A stretch of DNA of 29,628 nt from IMG/VR virus record IMGVR_UViG_3300042887_002089, positions 1 to 29,628 of that record, one strand, 5' to 3'. Shown here piece by piece: positions 11,879 to 19,803 of the stretch. Made by a program: the position numbers and the translations under genes. Each line of letters starts with the position of its first letter. The stretch's first letter is position 1. This stretch comes from a virus. The notes under the pieces were generated by a model. The model made no database searches and had not been told where the DNA came from. It was given only the letters and a program-made list of their open reading frames with translations.

Positions 11879-12020
11879 AGCCCCGCTCACTCCGTCACGA
11901 CCTTCCACTCAATACGCATTCTGCTTGGCTGCGCCAAAGCAGAAAACTACTTTCGTTCCAGACGTGACTTCGTTCGCAGTCTGCAAGTTTGCTCTACGAG
12001 CAAACTCTGCAGCCCCGTTG
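11879..12020 (+). ncRNA. Three-stem structured RNA candidate, copy B
   Basis: It begins AGCCCCGCTC and ends AGCCCCGTTG. Stem 1 GTCACG (11894-11899) with CGTGAC (11963-11968); stem 2 TTCTGCTT (11919-11926) with AAGCAGAA (11937-11944) plus GGC/GCC; stem 3 CTGCA (11981-11985) with TGCAG (12008-12012), extended by AGTTTGCTC (11986-11994) with GAGCAAACT (11998-12006). Stem 1 starts 15 bases from the element start in both copies. It lies between the terminator at 11828 and the stop of the minus-strand gene at 12022. This copy lacks the TCTTCCGCCACCGTC box. Confidence 0.8.
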
Positions 12021-12021
12021 A

Positions 12022-12357
12022 TTAATCATCTTCTGGTTTGTGGAGTCGGTCCGCGCGCATCGAGTCACGGGCACCTATCAAACGAACTGCTTGGACTCCG
12101 TGTGGTGTAATGATAAAACCATCACCCGAAACAACAAGGAATCCCATGGATACCAGCTTCTTAACAGCAAGCGCAAACGACTGTTTTGATGGCCGCGCGT
12201 CGCTTCGGAATTCCCGATACTTTTCAAATGTAAATTTTTCCATACGAAATCGCCCATAGTAGAGCAATTGCTTAGGAAGGGAACCGTAGGGAATGTCCTT
12301 CTTTGATATTCCGAAACTTGGATAACGGTCTGCGTGTGGTATTTGTTTACTTGGCAT
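12022..12357 (-). CDS. Hypothetical protein, possible winged-helix
   Basis: A 111-residue basic protein. The segment from about residue 40 (FTFEKYREF...SFALAVKKLVSMGFLVVSGDGFIITPHG) reads like helix-helix-wing, as in winged-helix DNA-binding domains, so a regulator is plausible. On the minus strand TAAACT lies six bases before its ATG, suggesting a leaderless transcript starting inside the end of the neighbouring gene. Family not assigned. Confidence 0.6.
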   Translation of the reverse strand: MPSKQIPHADRYPSFGISKKDIPYGSLPKQLLYYGRFRMEKFTFEKYREFRSDARPSKQSFALAVKKLVSMGFLVVSGDGFIITPHGVQAVRLIGARDSMRADRLHKPEDD

Positions 12358-12366
12358 ACCTGCAGT

Positions 12367-12666
12367 TTATCGGGGGCTGTATTTTTCCCACTCGATTTCC
12401 CCCAAATCTTCACCATCCCAGTAAGTGCAAATCTCTCCGAGAGTCGCCGCAATTTCTGCTATCTCCGGGAACATGTCCGGCAGTGTCTTGTCGGCAGTGT
12501 CGAGCCACCCAGCGCACCACATCTCCTGAGAGTAATATGCCATCACTCGAGGCAGGGCCCATCTGAGTAGATGGTTTGCGTTGCTTGGGGCGGCCGTGTA
12601 GTTGAGGTTTATCTCGGACCATGACCTTGCAACGTCTTCATTGTCGTAAAACTTTTCAGTACTCAT
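12367..12666 (-). CDS. Hypothetical acidic protein, 99 aa
   Basis: An acidic, Trp-rich, mostly helical protein, not recognised. Its ATG has TAGAAT six bases upstream on the minus strand, a leaderless start, in a 34-base gap shared with the divergent promoter of the SNF2 helicase gene. Ends nine bases before the start of the possible winged-helix gene. Confidence 0.7.
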   Translation of the reverse strand: MSTEKFYDNEDVARSWSEINLNYTAAPSNANHLLRWALPRVMAYYSQEMWCAGWLDTADKTLPDMFPEIAEIAATLGEICTYWDGEDLGEIEWEKYSPR

Positions 12667-12694
12667 AGACTAATTCTATATACACGGCTATGAT
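12666..12694 (+). promoter_or_regulatory. Leaderless promoter of the SNF2 helicase
   Basis: TAGACT (12666-12671), 17 bases, TATGAT (12689-12694), six bases, ATG at 12701. A divergent minus-strand -10 (TAGAAT) overlaps the same 34 bases. Confidence 0.7.
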
Positions 12695-12700
12695 GAGGGG

Positions 12701-14656
12701 ATGACAGAAGGCGCTCTATTTCTTGCCGATGACCACTTGGTAATGGACTTTCCCTACAACGCTGAGCGCGTAACCGTTATCAAGACTGTTAATGGAGCAA
12801 AGTGGGACAAGGTTGCCCGAGTGTGGCGCGTTCCTATGGCGAGTATCGACGAGGCTAGAGAGCTTGCCGACAAGTGGGGTTTTATGATTGACGCCGCAGT
12901 AATGAAGTTTGACCTGCCTACACCAGAGAATGAAGTTAAGGGCGTCTACATGGATGGGGATTGGGTGTATCTAAGCTTCGCCTACGACCCCGTGAAGGTG
13001 CGCAGCGTTAAATCCTTGCCCGGAGTCACCTGGCACTCTAAAACAATGGCATGGCGCGTCCCTTCTACAGCGTTGCAAGAAGCAATTGAATGGGGAAACA
13101 AGTTCAATCAACCGATAGACGAGAACCTTTTTGACATTGCCGAAGACATGCAGCAGGTGAAGAATGAAACAATCGCAGCATCGCGCGCGAAAACGGCAGA
13201 GCTGGACATACCTGGCCTCGCAGGCGAGCTTCTCCCCTACCAGAAGGCAGGAGTTGCATATGCAGCCAATGCCCGTAGGTGCTTTATTGCCGACGACATG
13301 GGTCTAGGAAAAACAATGCAAGCCATAGGTACCCTCGAGTATGTCCACGATTCGTACCCCGTAGTTGTTACATGCCCACCAACTCTTGTTCTTAACTGGC
13401 GCGATGAAGTAAACAAATGGCTGCCTCACCGCAGGGTTGCTGTTGTAACCAATCGCTCGGTTTTCCCCGAGAAAGGTACGTACGACTATTTGATTATCGG
13501 CTACTCAAATATTGACCATTGGCAGAACCAGCTTAAAGGTCATCGCTCGTATGTCTACGACGAGTCGCACTACGCCAAGACACCAACCGCCAAGCGCACA
13601 AAAGCCGCTATCAAGATGGCTCGCTCCGCACCCAAGGAAGGGCTTGTTCTCTGCCTTACAGGAACGCCAATCACCAATCGCCCAGCAGAGTACGCAAGTC
13701 AGCTTGACATCCTTGGGCAGCTCAACAAGTTTGGTGGCCTGTGGGGCTTTTACCGACGCTACTGCGGAGCTTTCCGTGACAGGTTCGGTCAATGGCACAT
13801 CGAGGGTTCGTCTAACCTTGATGAGCTTAATGAGATGTTGCGCAGTAATTGCTACATACGTCGCATCAAGTCCGAAGTGTTGTCGGAACTTCCAGCAGTA
13901 CGTCACTCCAAGGTTGTAGTGGAGCCTAGTGCTGCAGCCATGAAGGAATACCTAAAGGCCGAAGAAGACATCATTGAGTACCTTGTTGCGCGTGCAAAAG
14001 AAATAGCCAAAGAGCTTGGTCAGTCTCCGTACTCTGCTGCCGTTCAAGCAAGAATTCGCGCCGAGTCAAACGAACACCTGGTACGCATCTCGGTCCTTCG
14101 CCGGCTTGCGGCAAAAGCAAAGATGGAGTCTGTAAATGAATGGATTGATTCTAAACTTGCTAACGGCGACAAAGTTGTCGTGGCTGCCCATCATCGCGAA
14201 ATAGTTGACGCCATAGCCAAGAAGTATGGCGGGCTCAAAATTCAGGGCGGAATGACGGCAGAAGACGTTCAGGAGCATAAGAACTTATTTCAAACAGGTT
14301 CAATAGACGATGCGCCAGTTATTTCTTTGTCAATGCAAGCAGCAAAGACCGGACACACGCTTACAGCCGCACAAGACGTGTTGTTCGTAGAACTTCCGTG
14401 GACGCCTGCCGATGTAGACCAAACCTATAGCCGTTGCCATAGATTGGGACAAAAAGGAAGCGTAATAGCCACATACATCCTTGCTCAAGGAACGATTGAC
14501 GAAAAGATTTACGACCTCATTAAGTCAAAGCGCAACGTTGTTAACATGGCCACAGAGGGCTCCGATGTAGAATTGAGTGATGGAGCAGGTCAGTTAATCT
14601 TTGACTTGATTAATGCAGGTCTGGAAAAAGATGGCAACGGAATGGCTAAGCGATGA
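12701..14656 (+). CDS. SNF2-family DNA helicase/translocase
   Basis: A 651-residue superfamily 2 ATPase. The Walker A is DDMGLGKT (residues 198-205), motif II is DESH (287-290), motif III-like LTGTPITNRP follows, and the C-terminal lobe ends with a motif VI QTYSRCHRLGQKG, all typical of SNF2 proteins. Before the motor are two repeats of about 45 residues (near 13-60 and 90-135), each containing a pattern V-x2-IK/VK-x3-G-x-W-x-WRVP, which resemble the HARP/substrate-recognition modules of SMARCAL1-type annealing helicases. Such proteins remodel branched DNA, so a role in replication restart or recombination is likely. Leaderless promoter upstream; the next gene overlaps its 3' end by 26 bases. 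Confidence 0.9.
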   Translation: MTEGALFLADDHLVMDFPYNAERVTVIKTVNGAKWDKVARVWRVPMASIDEARELADKWGFMIDAAVMKFDLPTPENEVKGVYMDGDWVYLSFAYDPVKVRSVKSLPGVTWHSKTMAWRVPSTALQEAIEWGNKFNQPIDENLFDIAEDMQQVKNETIAASRAKTAELDIPGLAGELLPYQKAGVAYAANARRCFIADDMGLGKTMQAIGTLEYVHDSYPVVVTCPPTLVLNWRDEVNKWLPHRRVAVVTNRSVFPEKGTYDYLIIGYSNIDHWQNQLKGHRSYVYDESHYAKTPTAKRTKAAIKMARSAPKEGLVLCLTGTPITNRPAEYASQLDILGQLNKFGGLWGFYRRYCGAFRDRFGQWHIEGSSNLDELNEMLRSNCYIRRIKSEVLSELPAVRHSKVVVEPSAAAMKEYLKAEEDIIEYLVARAKEIAKELGQSPYSAAVQARIRAESNEHLVRISVLRRLAAKAKMESVNEWIDSKLANGDKVVVAAHHREIVDAIAKKYGGLKIQGGMTAEDVQEHKNLFQTGSIDDAPVISLSMQAAKTGHTLTAAQDVLFVELPWTPADVDQTYSRCHRLGQKGSVIATYILAQGTIDEKIYDLIKSKRNVVNMATEGSDVELSDGAGQLIFDLINAGLEKDGNGMAKR

Positions 14657-14819
14657 TGAGTGGCAATTTGAATGGCAGCTTTTTGAGATGCTCGAAGAAG
14701 GATTTATTGAAGCGGTAGGTCTTGACAAGTTCGGTGAAGTGCAACTCAAGTTTACCGAAAAGTACTACTCCGGATATATTGAATCAATAGCCTGGGACGA
14801 CATGGAAGATGACGATTAG
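14631..14819 (+). CDS. Hypothetical acidic protein, 62 aa
   Basis: A strongly acidic, aromatic-rich small protein. It starts at an ATG inside the end of the helicase gene, out of frame with it, and its stop overlaps the next start. The overlaps imply an operon with the helicase and translational coupling. Its Asp/Glu content recalls DNA-mimic proteins, but that is only compositional. Confidence 0.65.
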   Translation: MATEWLSDDEWQFEWQLFEMLEEGFIEAVGLDKFGEVQLKFTEKYYSGYIESIAWDDMEDDD

Positions 14820-15252
14820 TAAAAAAGCAGCCCCACAACAAGAAGTTGTCGAAGTTATTCGGTCCGGCAGATGGGGAAAGGTCGAATACATACATAAGCT
14901 TTCCTGCGGACATGCCGAAGTAAGAAAAAGAGCAGCATCCACAACCAAGATTGCTTGTGAAGGGTGTCTAAAAGCCGAAATGGGTACACAGATGCTGGCT
15001 GAATTAGCCGGCGCTAAGCCCGTGTTCGCAGATTTTGCTGACATTCATGATGAGATAGCGTCTTATGTAGCATCATACGAGCAAGATGCGGCAAGAACGA
15101 AAGCAACTTTAGCCAAAAAGCTCGGTGTAGAGGTAAGTGCGGTAAACATCTACATTGATGAGACATCAGAATGGGGCGGCAGGGTTGTTCAGGCTGTTGT
15201 CTTCTTGGAAGCATGGGACATAGAACGAATCATGGGTTCAGATTCCATCTAG
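14809..15252 (+). CDS. Hypothetical protein with putative zinc site
   Basis: A 147-residue protein; C-G-H near residue 31 and CEGC around residue 49 suggest a Cys/His zinc knuckle in the N-terminal half, followed by a helical region and a mixed C-terminus. It overlaps the previous gene by 11 bases and ends inside the convergent PAPS-reductase-like gene by 15 bases. No family recognised. Confidence 0.7.
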   Translation: MTISKKAAPQQEVVEVIRSGRWGKVEYIHKLSCGHAEVRKRAASTTKIACEGCLKAEMGTQMLAELAGAKPVFADFADIHDEIASYVASYEQDAARTKATLAKKLGVEVSAVNIYIDETSEWGGRVVQAVVFLEAWDIERIMGSDSI

Positions 15253-16374
15253 TCTTTCTTGTTCCTGTTCTTGCTGAATTGTGTATGCGCGAGTACCTGG
15301 ACCAATAGGGCTTACGGCCATTGCGCTGAACTCGTGTATTAAGAGGTTTCTTGCTAGCAAATGTAGCGGGTAGGAGTACGGGTCCTTAGCGTGCTTCTTG
15401 CGGAATTCTGCGCAATACGCTTGCGCGCGCAGCTTCAACCCGGGAGTAACAATGTTTTCTTCTACGCATCTTTTTATTCCGGGCCACCCATCGCGCGCGT
15501 ACTGCATGATTCGGCCTTCTAGGTCGTAGTCTGCCCATAGTCGGCGCTGCGCATCAATGTGCGGGAAGCATTCAAACAATCTGTCGTAGAACTCTGGCTC
15601 CGTAGCGACTACATCACCAAGGCGTCGAATTGCCACAGCATGTAGGGGAATACCTACACGCGTGTTAGAACCAGTCAGCGCAGCGCGGTCGTAATAGTCA
15701 CAGTATGTTGCGTCATGCTCTTCTGTAATAAACTTAAGAACATCATCTGTTGTCCAGTCGTAAATAATTTTGGCAAACCGTAGAGGTATGTTTTTCTTCA
15801 TGCGGTAAGGGGTGACAATGTAGTTCTCGTGCAATTTCTGAACGCACGAACGGTAGCGAATCATTGATTCATTTGCACGTACTCCGGTAATGAATGCCGT
15901 GCGGCCGTTTTTGCCCTGCATTGTGTAGTAGTCAATTGATTGTGGAAGAACCTTATTTGGGTCTAATCCGAAGTTCTCTGCCCGGATTGCGTATGGTGGC
16001 ATTTCGCGCACTAGGCGGCCCTGTGATGCTCTATACGGCGACCAGAGCAAGCAGTACTCTCTGCGTCCGAGTACCCACACTTCTTGCCCTACTGGAAGGC
16101 AATACCACTCCATGTCGACCCAGTCATAGTTGCGCACTTCTTCTACGAACTTAATAACGGTAGGAGAAACCATTTCTTCATCGCGGAAGATTACCTTTAC
16201 CGGTCCAAGTCCTCGTTCTTCATGAATTTCTTTAGCCAAGTAAAGAACAGCTGTGCTGTCTTTTCCTCCAGAAAACTGAACGCAAACAGTATCAAAAGTA
16301 TCATAAACGTGTCGTATTCTTTCGCGCGCTGCGTCAACGCATGTCATGTCTAGAAATAGACGCTGTCGTGTCAC
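15238..16374 (-). CDS. PAPS reductase-like PP-loop protein (IbrA-like)
   Basis: A 378-residue protein with the ATP-binding PP-loop SGGKDS at residues 35-40 followed by a PAPS-reductase-family core (VKVIFRDEEMVSP, YDWVDMEWYCLP). Proteins of this family in phages, including the IbrA/DndC relatives, use ATP to adenylate a substrate in sulfur or nucleotide chemistry; the real substrate here is unknown. It starts with GTG in a four-base overlap (GTGA) with the small gene upstream. An NGQHR ParB-like gene lies just beyond in the same direction; IbrA-like and IbrB/ParB-like genes are known to pair. Confidence 0.85.
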   Translation of the reverse strand: MTRQRLFLDMTCVDAARERIRHVYDTFDTVCVQFSGGKDSTAVLYLAKEIHEERGLGPVKVIFRDEEMVSPTVIKFVEEVRNYDWVDMEWYCLPVGQEVWVLGRREYCLLWSPYRASQGRLVREMPPYAIRAENFGLDPNKVLPQSIDYYTMQGKNGRTAFITGVRANESMIRYRSCVQKLHENYIVTPYRMKKNIPLRFAKIIYDWTTDDVLKFITEEHDATYCDYYDRAALTGSNTRVGIPLHAVAIRRLGDVVATEPEFYDRLFECFPHIDAQRRLWADYDLEGRIMQYARDGWPGIKRCVEENIVTPGLKLRAQAYCAEFRKKHAKDPYSYPLHLLARNLLIHEFSAMAVSPIGPGTRAYTIQQEQEQERLDGI

Positions 16375-16622
16375 GTCGCACCCTTGATGAGCTTCTTAAT
16401 GTCGCAATAAGCGTTGTGGTAGGCGCTTTCAAGCGTTGTAGCAGAACGGCATTTAGTAGTTGTCTTTGTTACGAGACTATGTGCGTGAATTGTAAACATA
16501 CCTTTGGCGTAGTGGATTACATATTCGTAGTTGTTCAGAGTAAACCATTTAGTGTACTGAGTGACAGTCGAGCTGTCTTCTAATGAATAATCGTGCCGTC
16601 TGTGTCCGTACTCTACGGGCAT
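16371..16622 (-). CDS. Hypothetical basic protein, 83 aa
   Basis: A small, Tyr/His-rich protein without recognised domain. I start it at the ATG with a GGAGG ribosome-binding site six bases upstream (MPVEYGH), not at the earlier ATG that contains this site. It overlaps the PAPS-reductase-like gene by four bases, so the two are co-translated. A 9-bp hairpin lies just upstream (16643-16677). Confidence 0.65.
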   Translation of the reverse strand: MPVEYGHRRHDYSLEDSSTVTQYTKWFTLNNYEYVIHYAKGMFTIHAHSLVTKTTTKCRSATTLESAYHNAYCDIKKLIKGAT

Positions 16623-16642
16623 ATATACCTCCATGAGCAACA

Positions 16643-16677
16643 TGGGGCTGGCATACTTTTAAGCAACACCAGCCCCA
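16643..16677 (-). other. 9-bp hairpin in the leader of the 16622 gene
   Basis: TGGGGCTGG (16643-16651) pairs perfectly with CCAGCCCCA (16669-16677), 17-base loop. On the minus strand it ends some 20 bases before the start codon, with no U run, so it may be an mRNA-stabilising or processing structure. A second hairpin, ACTGCGC/GCGCAGT, is at about 16700-16722, just past the stop of the ParB-like gene. Confidence 0.5.
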
Positions 16678-16727
16678 CGTTCCTGAACTTATTATAGCGA
16701 CTGCGCCTCTCTGTGCGCAGTTATCGC

Positions 16728-17786
16728 TTACGCCCAGAATGGCGAATGTACGATTCCGCTGGTGGTAACAGTAGGGAATTCTGATGAATCTGCTGCCCAG
16801 GGGCGAATCTGCTGAAGCGAAGAGCCTTCAATCCACTTGTTAAAAGTGGTGATGAAGGTTGCAGCTTCAAGAACGTTCTTGCCTGCTGCACCCTTGCGCT
16901 TTGAGCCTCCACGACCAAGCCATTGGCGAAGTGCTAGAGCAGGGTTCATTGCCTTAAGGGATGCACCAGTCTCGATTGCTTTACAAAACTCCGCAACCTC
17001 TTGGCCGCTAAATCCAGCCTGAACACGCTGTTGGAACGCATGCACATAGAAGATAATCCATGCGCTCTGAATGCCTCCAGCAACAGACGAGATGCGTGAC
17101 GCAATAGCGTGGGCATCCATTAGGACTTCCTCGTTGGCGTACACATACTGAAGGATGTCCTCAGCGGTGATGAGATTCATTGTTGAGCGGATTGTGGGAG
17201 AGAACCCTGCTTCCATCGCAACGAGAATACGTGCTGCTGGCTGAATGTTGTGTGTGTTCTTAAACCCAGCAACGGAAAGCACATCAGAGTGACTACGGGT
17301 CTTACCACGGTCGATTGTGCTGAATACCGAGATAGGAAGGCCAAGAACCAACACTGTCTCAAAAGAAACACCAGCAGAAGCACACGCGTGTAGGCGGTGC
17401 TGTCCATTTAGGAGTTGCATGTGGCCAGAATCTGTCAAGCCAATCTGGATTGACTCACCATTAAACACGTACTGTCCACGCTTGAGCACGTCTACGTACT
17501 GGCGTACGCGCGCGGGCGAGAGAGGGCGGTTGTGGGTATTGATGAGCGCCAGAAGGTGCTGGGCCAGCTCGGGGGTAATGGTTGCCTTTACAACTGCACC
17601 AGGGTTATTGATGCAGACTTCAGAAATGTCGGCAACAGTCAGGCTGGGTGCTTTTGAGGCATTTTCAAGAAATGCATTAACGCGAGCACTGCGAGTGATT
17701 GTAGAGACCGACTGGTCAATAATGCCCACGGAACCTGCCGTGTCAGTCGTGGGTGTCTGCGCCACGCCGGAAATAAATGTGCTCAT
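16728..17786 (-). CDS. ParB/DndB-like NGQHR-domain protein
   Basis: A 352-residue protein whose core contains VFNGESIQIG and LLNGQHRLHA (NGQHR at 127-131), the signature of the ParB-like nuclease/DGQHR fold. The C-terminal half is helical with a Lys-rich segment (GGSKRKGAAGK). Homologues in actinophages are annotated as ParB-like nuclease domain proteins; catalytic activity is not certain. The ribosome-binding site is AAGGAG. The leader contains GAACGC-GGTT-GCGTTC (17805-17820) and GGGTT-TTGC-AACCC (17851-17864), possible operator or leader hairpins. Same direction as the PAPS-reductase-like gene, suggesting a functional unit. Confidence 0.8.
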   Translation of the reverse strand: MSTFISGVAQTPTTDTAGSVGIIDQSVSTITRSARVNAFLENASKAPSLTVADISEVCINNPGAVVKATITPELAQHLLALINTHNRPLSPARVRQYVDVLKRGQYVFNGESIQIGLTDSGHMQLLNGQHRLHACASAGVSFETVLVLGLPISVFSTIDRGKTRSHSDVLSVAGFKNTHNIQPAARILVAMEAGFSPTIRSTMNLITAEDILQYVYANEEVLMDAHAIASRISSVAGGIQSAWIIFYVHAFQQRVQAGFSGQEVAEFCKAIETGASLKAMNPALALRQWLGRGGSKRKGAAGKNVLEAATFITTFNKWIEGSSLQQIRPWAADSSEFPTVTTSGIVHSPFWA

Positions 17787-17804
17787 TGTGAGCTCCTTCG
17801 TTAG

Positions 17805-17820
17805 GAACGCGGTTGCGTTC
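17805..17820. promoter_or_regulatory. Palindrome in the divergent ParB-like/DUF932 region
   Basis: GAACGC GGTT GCGTTC, a perfect 6-bp inverted repeat 18 bases upstream of the ParB-like start. A second short palindrome is at 17851-17864. Either could be an operator. Confidence 0.4.
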
Positions 17821-17924
17821 GGTAGGTGTCAAGGATAAACATGTCTTTGAGGGTTTTGCAACCCCATATCAAAAAAAATCTGCCTGAGGCGTAAATTTCT
17901 TACTGCTATTGTGAGTTACACGAT

Positions 17925-18953
17925 ATGTCACACGAACTTGAAATAAGCAGCTCCGGCAAAGCCAGTATGGCTTATGCTACTGGTGGAGATAGGTCTATCC
18001 CTTGGCACAGACTTGGCACGCCCATGGCTGGGTTGCAAACAATTGACCAGATGCTTAAGGCTGCAAATGCTGATTTCGATGTTCTTCTAACCAAAGTGGC
18101 CGCAGTTGATGACTACGGGAATCTGATTAGAAACAGTGATGGTTCTGCACTAATAGTTGAAGACAGTCGGGCCACCATTAGGCAAAACCTTGATGGCTCA
18201 TTTAATCCATTAGCTACAGTTGGAACCAGATACGCAGTAAGGCAGAACAGGGAAGTGCTTGAAAGAGCCCTGGCTGTAGTCGGTGCTGACGAGAACGATG
18301 CCGTAATGGACACTGTTGGCGTACTGCGTGACGGTGCGAGATTCTTTGCGACAATAGAACTTGGAGGACTTGTTATAGACCCTGCTGGCGTCAACGATAA
18401 AATTGCTAGGTATCTAGTCGTTTCTGCCGGTCACGATGGCGTATGGCCTATCCGGTATGCAAACACAGACATTCGTGCCGTATGCAATAACACGGTCATC
18501 CTCGGACTGAAGCAGGCTCAGAGAGTGTTTACAGCACGACACACACGCAACGTTGACTCTGTGATAGACGAAGCGAAAGAAGTGCTTAGAATTTCGACAG
18601 TCTGGGCTGACATGTTCAAGATTGAGGCAGAAAAGATGATGAGTATCAACGCTGCGCCTAGAAGTAAAAAGTTGTCAGATGTTATTGACGGCGTATTCCC
18701 TAAACAAAAAGACGAAACTGCACGTCAACAGAAAAATCGCATTGAAACTATTGACGAAGTTCTATCCATCTATGGGAATAAACGGAACGCCGGAGGTTAT
18801 GGCTATAACGGATGGTCCCTGTACAATGCAATAGTCGAATACTTTGACCATTCGCGCACAAGCGACACTTACGCCAATGCTGTTGCGTCCATGGATGAAA
18901 ATTCATTTGTCACTCAGAAAAAGTTGCTAACTCATTCTCTGGTGATAAACTAA
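17925..18953 (+). CDS. DUF932 phage/plasmid-like protein
   Basis: A 342-residue protein. The N-terminal SIPWHRLGTPM and the later FFATIELGG, GHDGVWPIRYANTDIRAVCNNTV and LKQAQRVFTARHT segments are what I know from the DUF932 family (phage/plasmid-like protein), widespread in actinophages and near replication genes, with unknown activity. TATTGT 12 bases before the ATG may be its -10, giving a very short leader. First gene of the plus-strand block that runs to 25.0 kb. Confidence 0.85.
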   Translation: MSHELEISSSGKASMAYATGGDRSIPWHRLGTPMAGLQTIDQMLKAANADFDVLLTKVAAVDDYGNLIRNSDGSALIVEDSRATIRQNLDGSFNPLATVGTRYAVRQNREVLERALAVVGADENDAVMDTVGVLRDGARFFATIELGGLVIDPAGVNDKIARYLVVSAGHDGVWPIRYANTDIRAVCNNTVILGLKQAQRVFTARHTRNVDSVIDEAKEVLRISTVWADMFKIEAEKMMSINAAPRSKKLSDVIDGVFPKQKDETARQQKNRIETIDEVLSIYGNKRNAGGYGYNGWSLYNAIVEYFDHSRTSDTYANAVASMDENSFVTQKKLLTHSLVIN

Positions 18954-18957
18954 ATGG

Positions 18958-19440
18958 ATGGCACGCGACTTTTTTCCTGAAGATATGTTTGATTGGGAAG
19001 AGGACGATGATGACGAAATATCTATCGCCTTTGAGTCGGATGACGACCCATCAGAATTCATGCTTTATGATGACGAAGACTGGAGCGACCAGCGTCAGCG
19101 TCAAATATCGCAGTTTGTCGAGTACGCATACAAGAATGACGGCATTAACGCCATTACTGAAATACTGCACGCAGTAGAAGCTTGCACTCTTTGGCGTCTA
19201 GAGATAATCGCCGATTCTCACGGGTTAGACGATTACATTTTTGCGTGCTATGACAGCTTCGATAGCAATGCGTGGTTGTACTTTGTAAACTCGCCGGAGT
19301 TTGAGCAGATGACACGTGACATAACATTGCTTTCAAACATTGCTGCTGAGGCGTTTGTTCAGATACACTTCGACAAGAAGCCGACCTACAAGCAGGTATT
19401 CAGGGATTTCTTGATGCGTGCAGTGCGACGACTTAGTTAG
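18958..19440 (+). CDS. Hypothetical very acidic protein, 160 aa
   Basis: The first 45 residues are dominated by Asp and Glu; the rest is a mostly helical domain with a basic C-terminus. It starts four bases after the DUF932 stop; an ATG at 18954 is out of frame. No family recognised. The acidic tail could bind a basic partner or mimic DNA, but this is speculation. Confidence 0.7.
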   Translation: MARDFFPEDMFDWEEDDDDEISIAFESDDDPSEFMLYDDEDWSDQRQRQISQFVEYAYKNDGINAITEILHAVEACTLWRLEIIADSHGLDDYIFACYDSFDSNAWLYFVNSPEFEQMTRDITLLSNIAAEAFVQIHFDKKPTYKQVFRDFLMRAVRRLS

Positions 19441-19488
19441 CACTAGCTTTACCTACAAAACAACACCTACACCTACAAGGGAACAAAC

Positions 19489-19803
19489 ATGGACAGTACA
19501 GTGCGTTATATGCGCAATCTTGAGCTAAGGCCACCCGTAAATGGAGCTTGCATAGGTCACCCAACAGAGTGGTGGTTCCCTTCAAAAAGCGAGACATCCA
19601 TACAACGCCACTGGCGCATTAAGGCGGTAGAGGTATGCAATCAGTGTGATGTTCGCCAAGAGTGTCTTGACTACGCAATTGAAGCAGAAGAGATATTTGG
19701 CATTTGGGGAGGGTTGTCTGCGTCTGCGCGTGAAGCAGAAACTCGTAAGCGCCGTGAACTCGGAACCCTTATCGTTCACCCACGTGTGATTAAAATATTA
19801 TGA
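19489..19803 (+). CDS. WhiB-family transcription regulator
   Basis: A 104-residue protein with the four iron-sulfur cysteines in the WhiB arrangement (C21, C50, C53, C59; CxxCx5C) and the signature GIWGG at 71-75, followed by basic residues (RKRRE) for DNA contact. WhiB proteins bind a [4Fe-4S] cluster and the primary sigma factor, and are confined to Actinobacteria and their phages, which gives the host clue. Start supported by AAGGGAAC. Four-base overlap (ATGA) with the primase gene. It may control the unusual promoter family in this genome, but that is untested. Confidence 0.93.
   Translation: MDSTVRYMRNLELRPPVNGACIGHPTEWWFPSKSETSIQRHWRIKAVEVCNQCDVRQECLDYAIEAEEIFGIWGGLSASAREAETRKRRELGTLIVHPRVIKIL

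Noticed and set aside
13505-13919. Open frames on both strands inside the helicase gene
   Set aside because: They lie within the conserved helicase motor domain coding sequence and are shadows of it.
15238-17786. A full DNA phosphorothioation (dnd) system
   Set aside because: Only DndC-like and DndB-like folds are hinted; dndA, dndD, dndE and restriction partners are absent.
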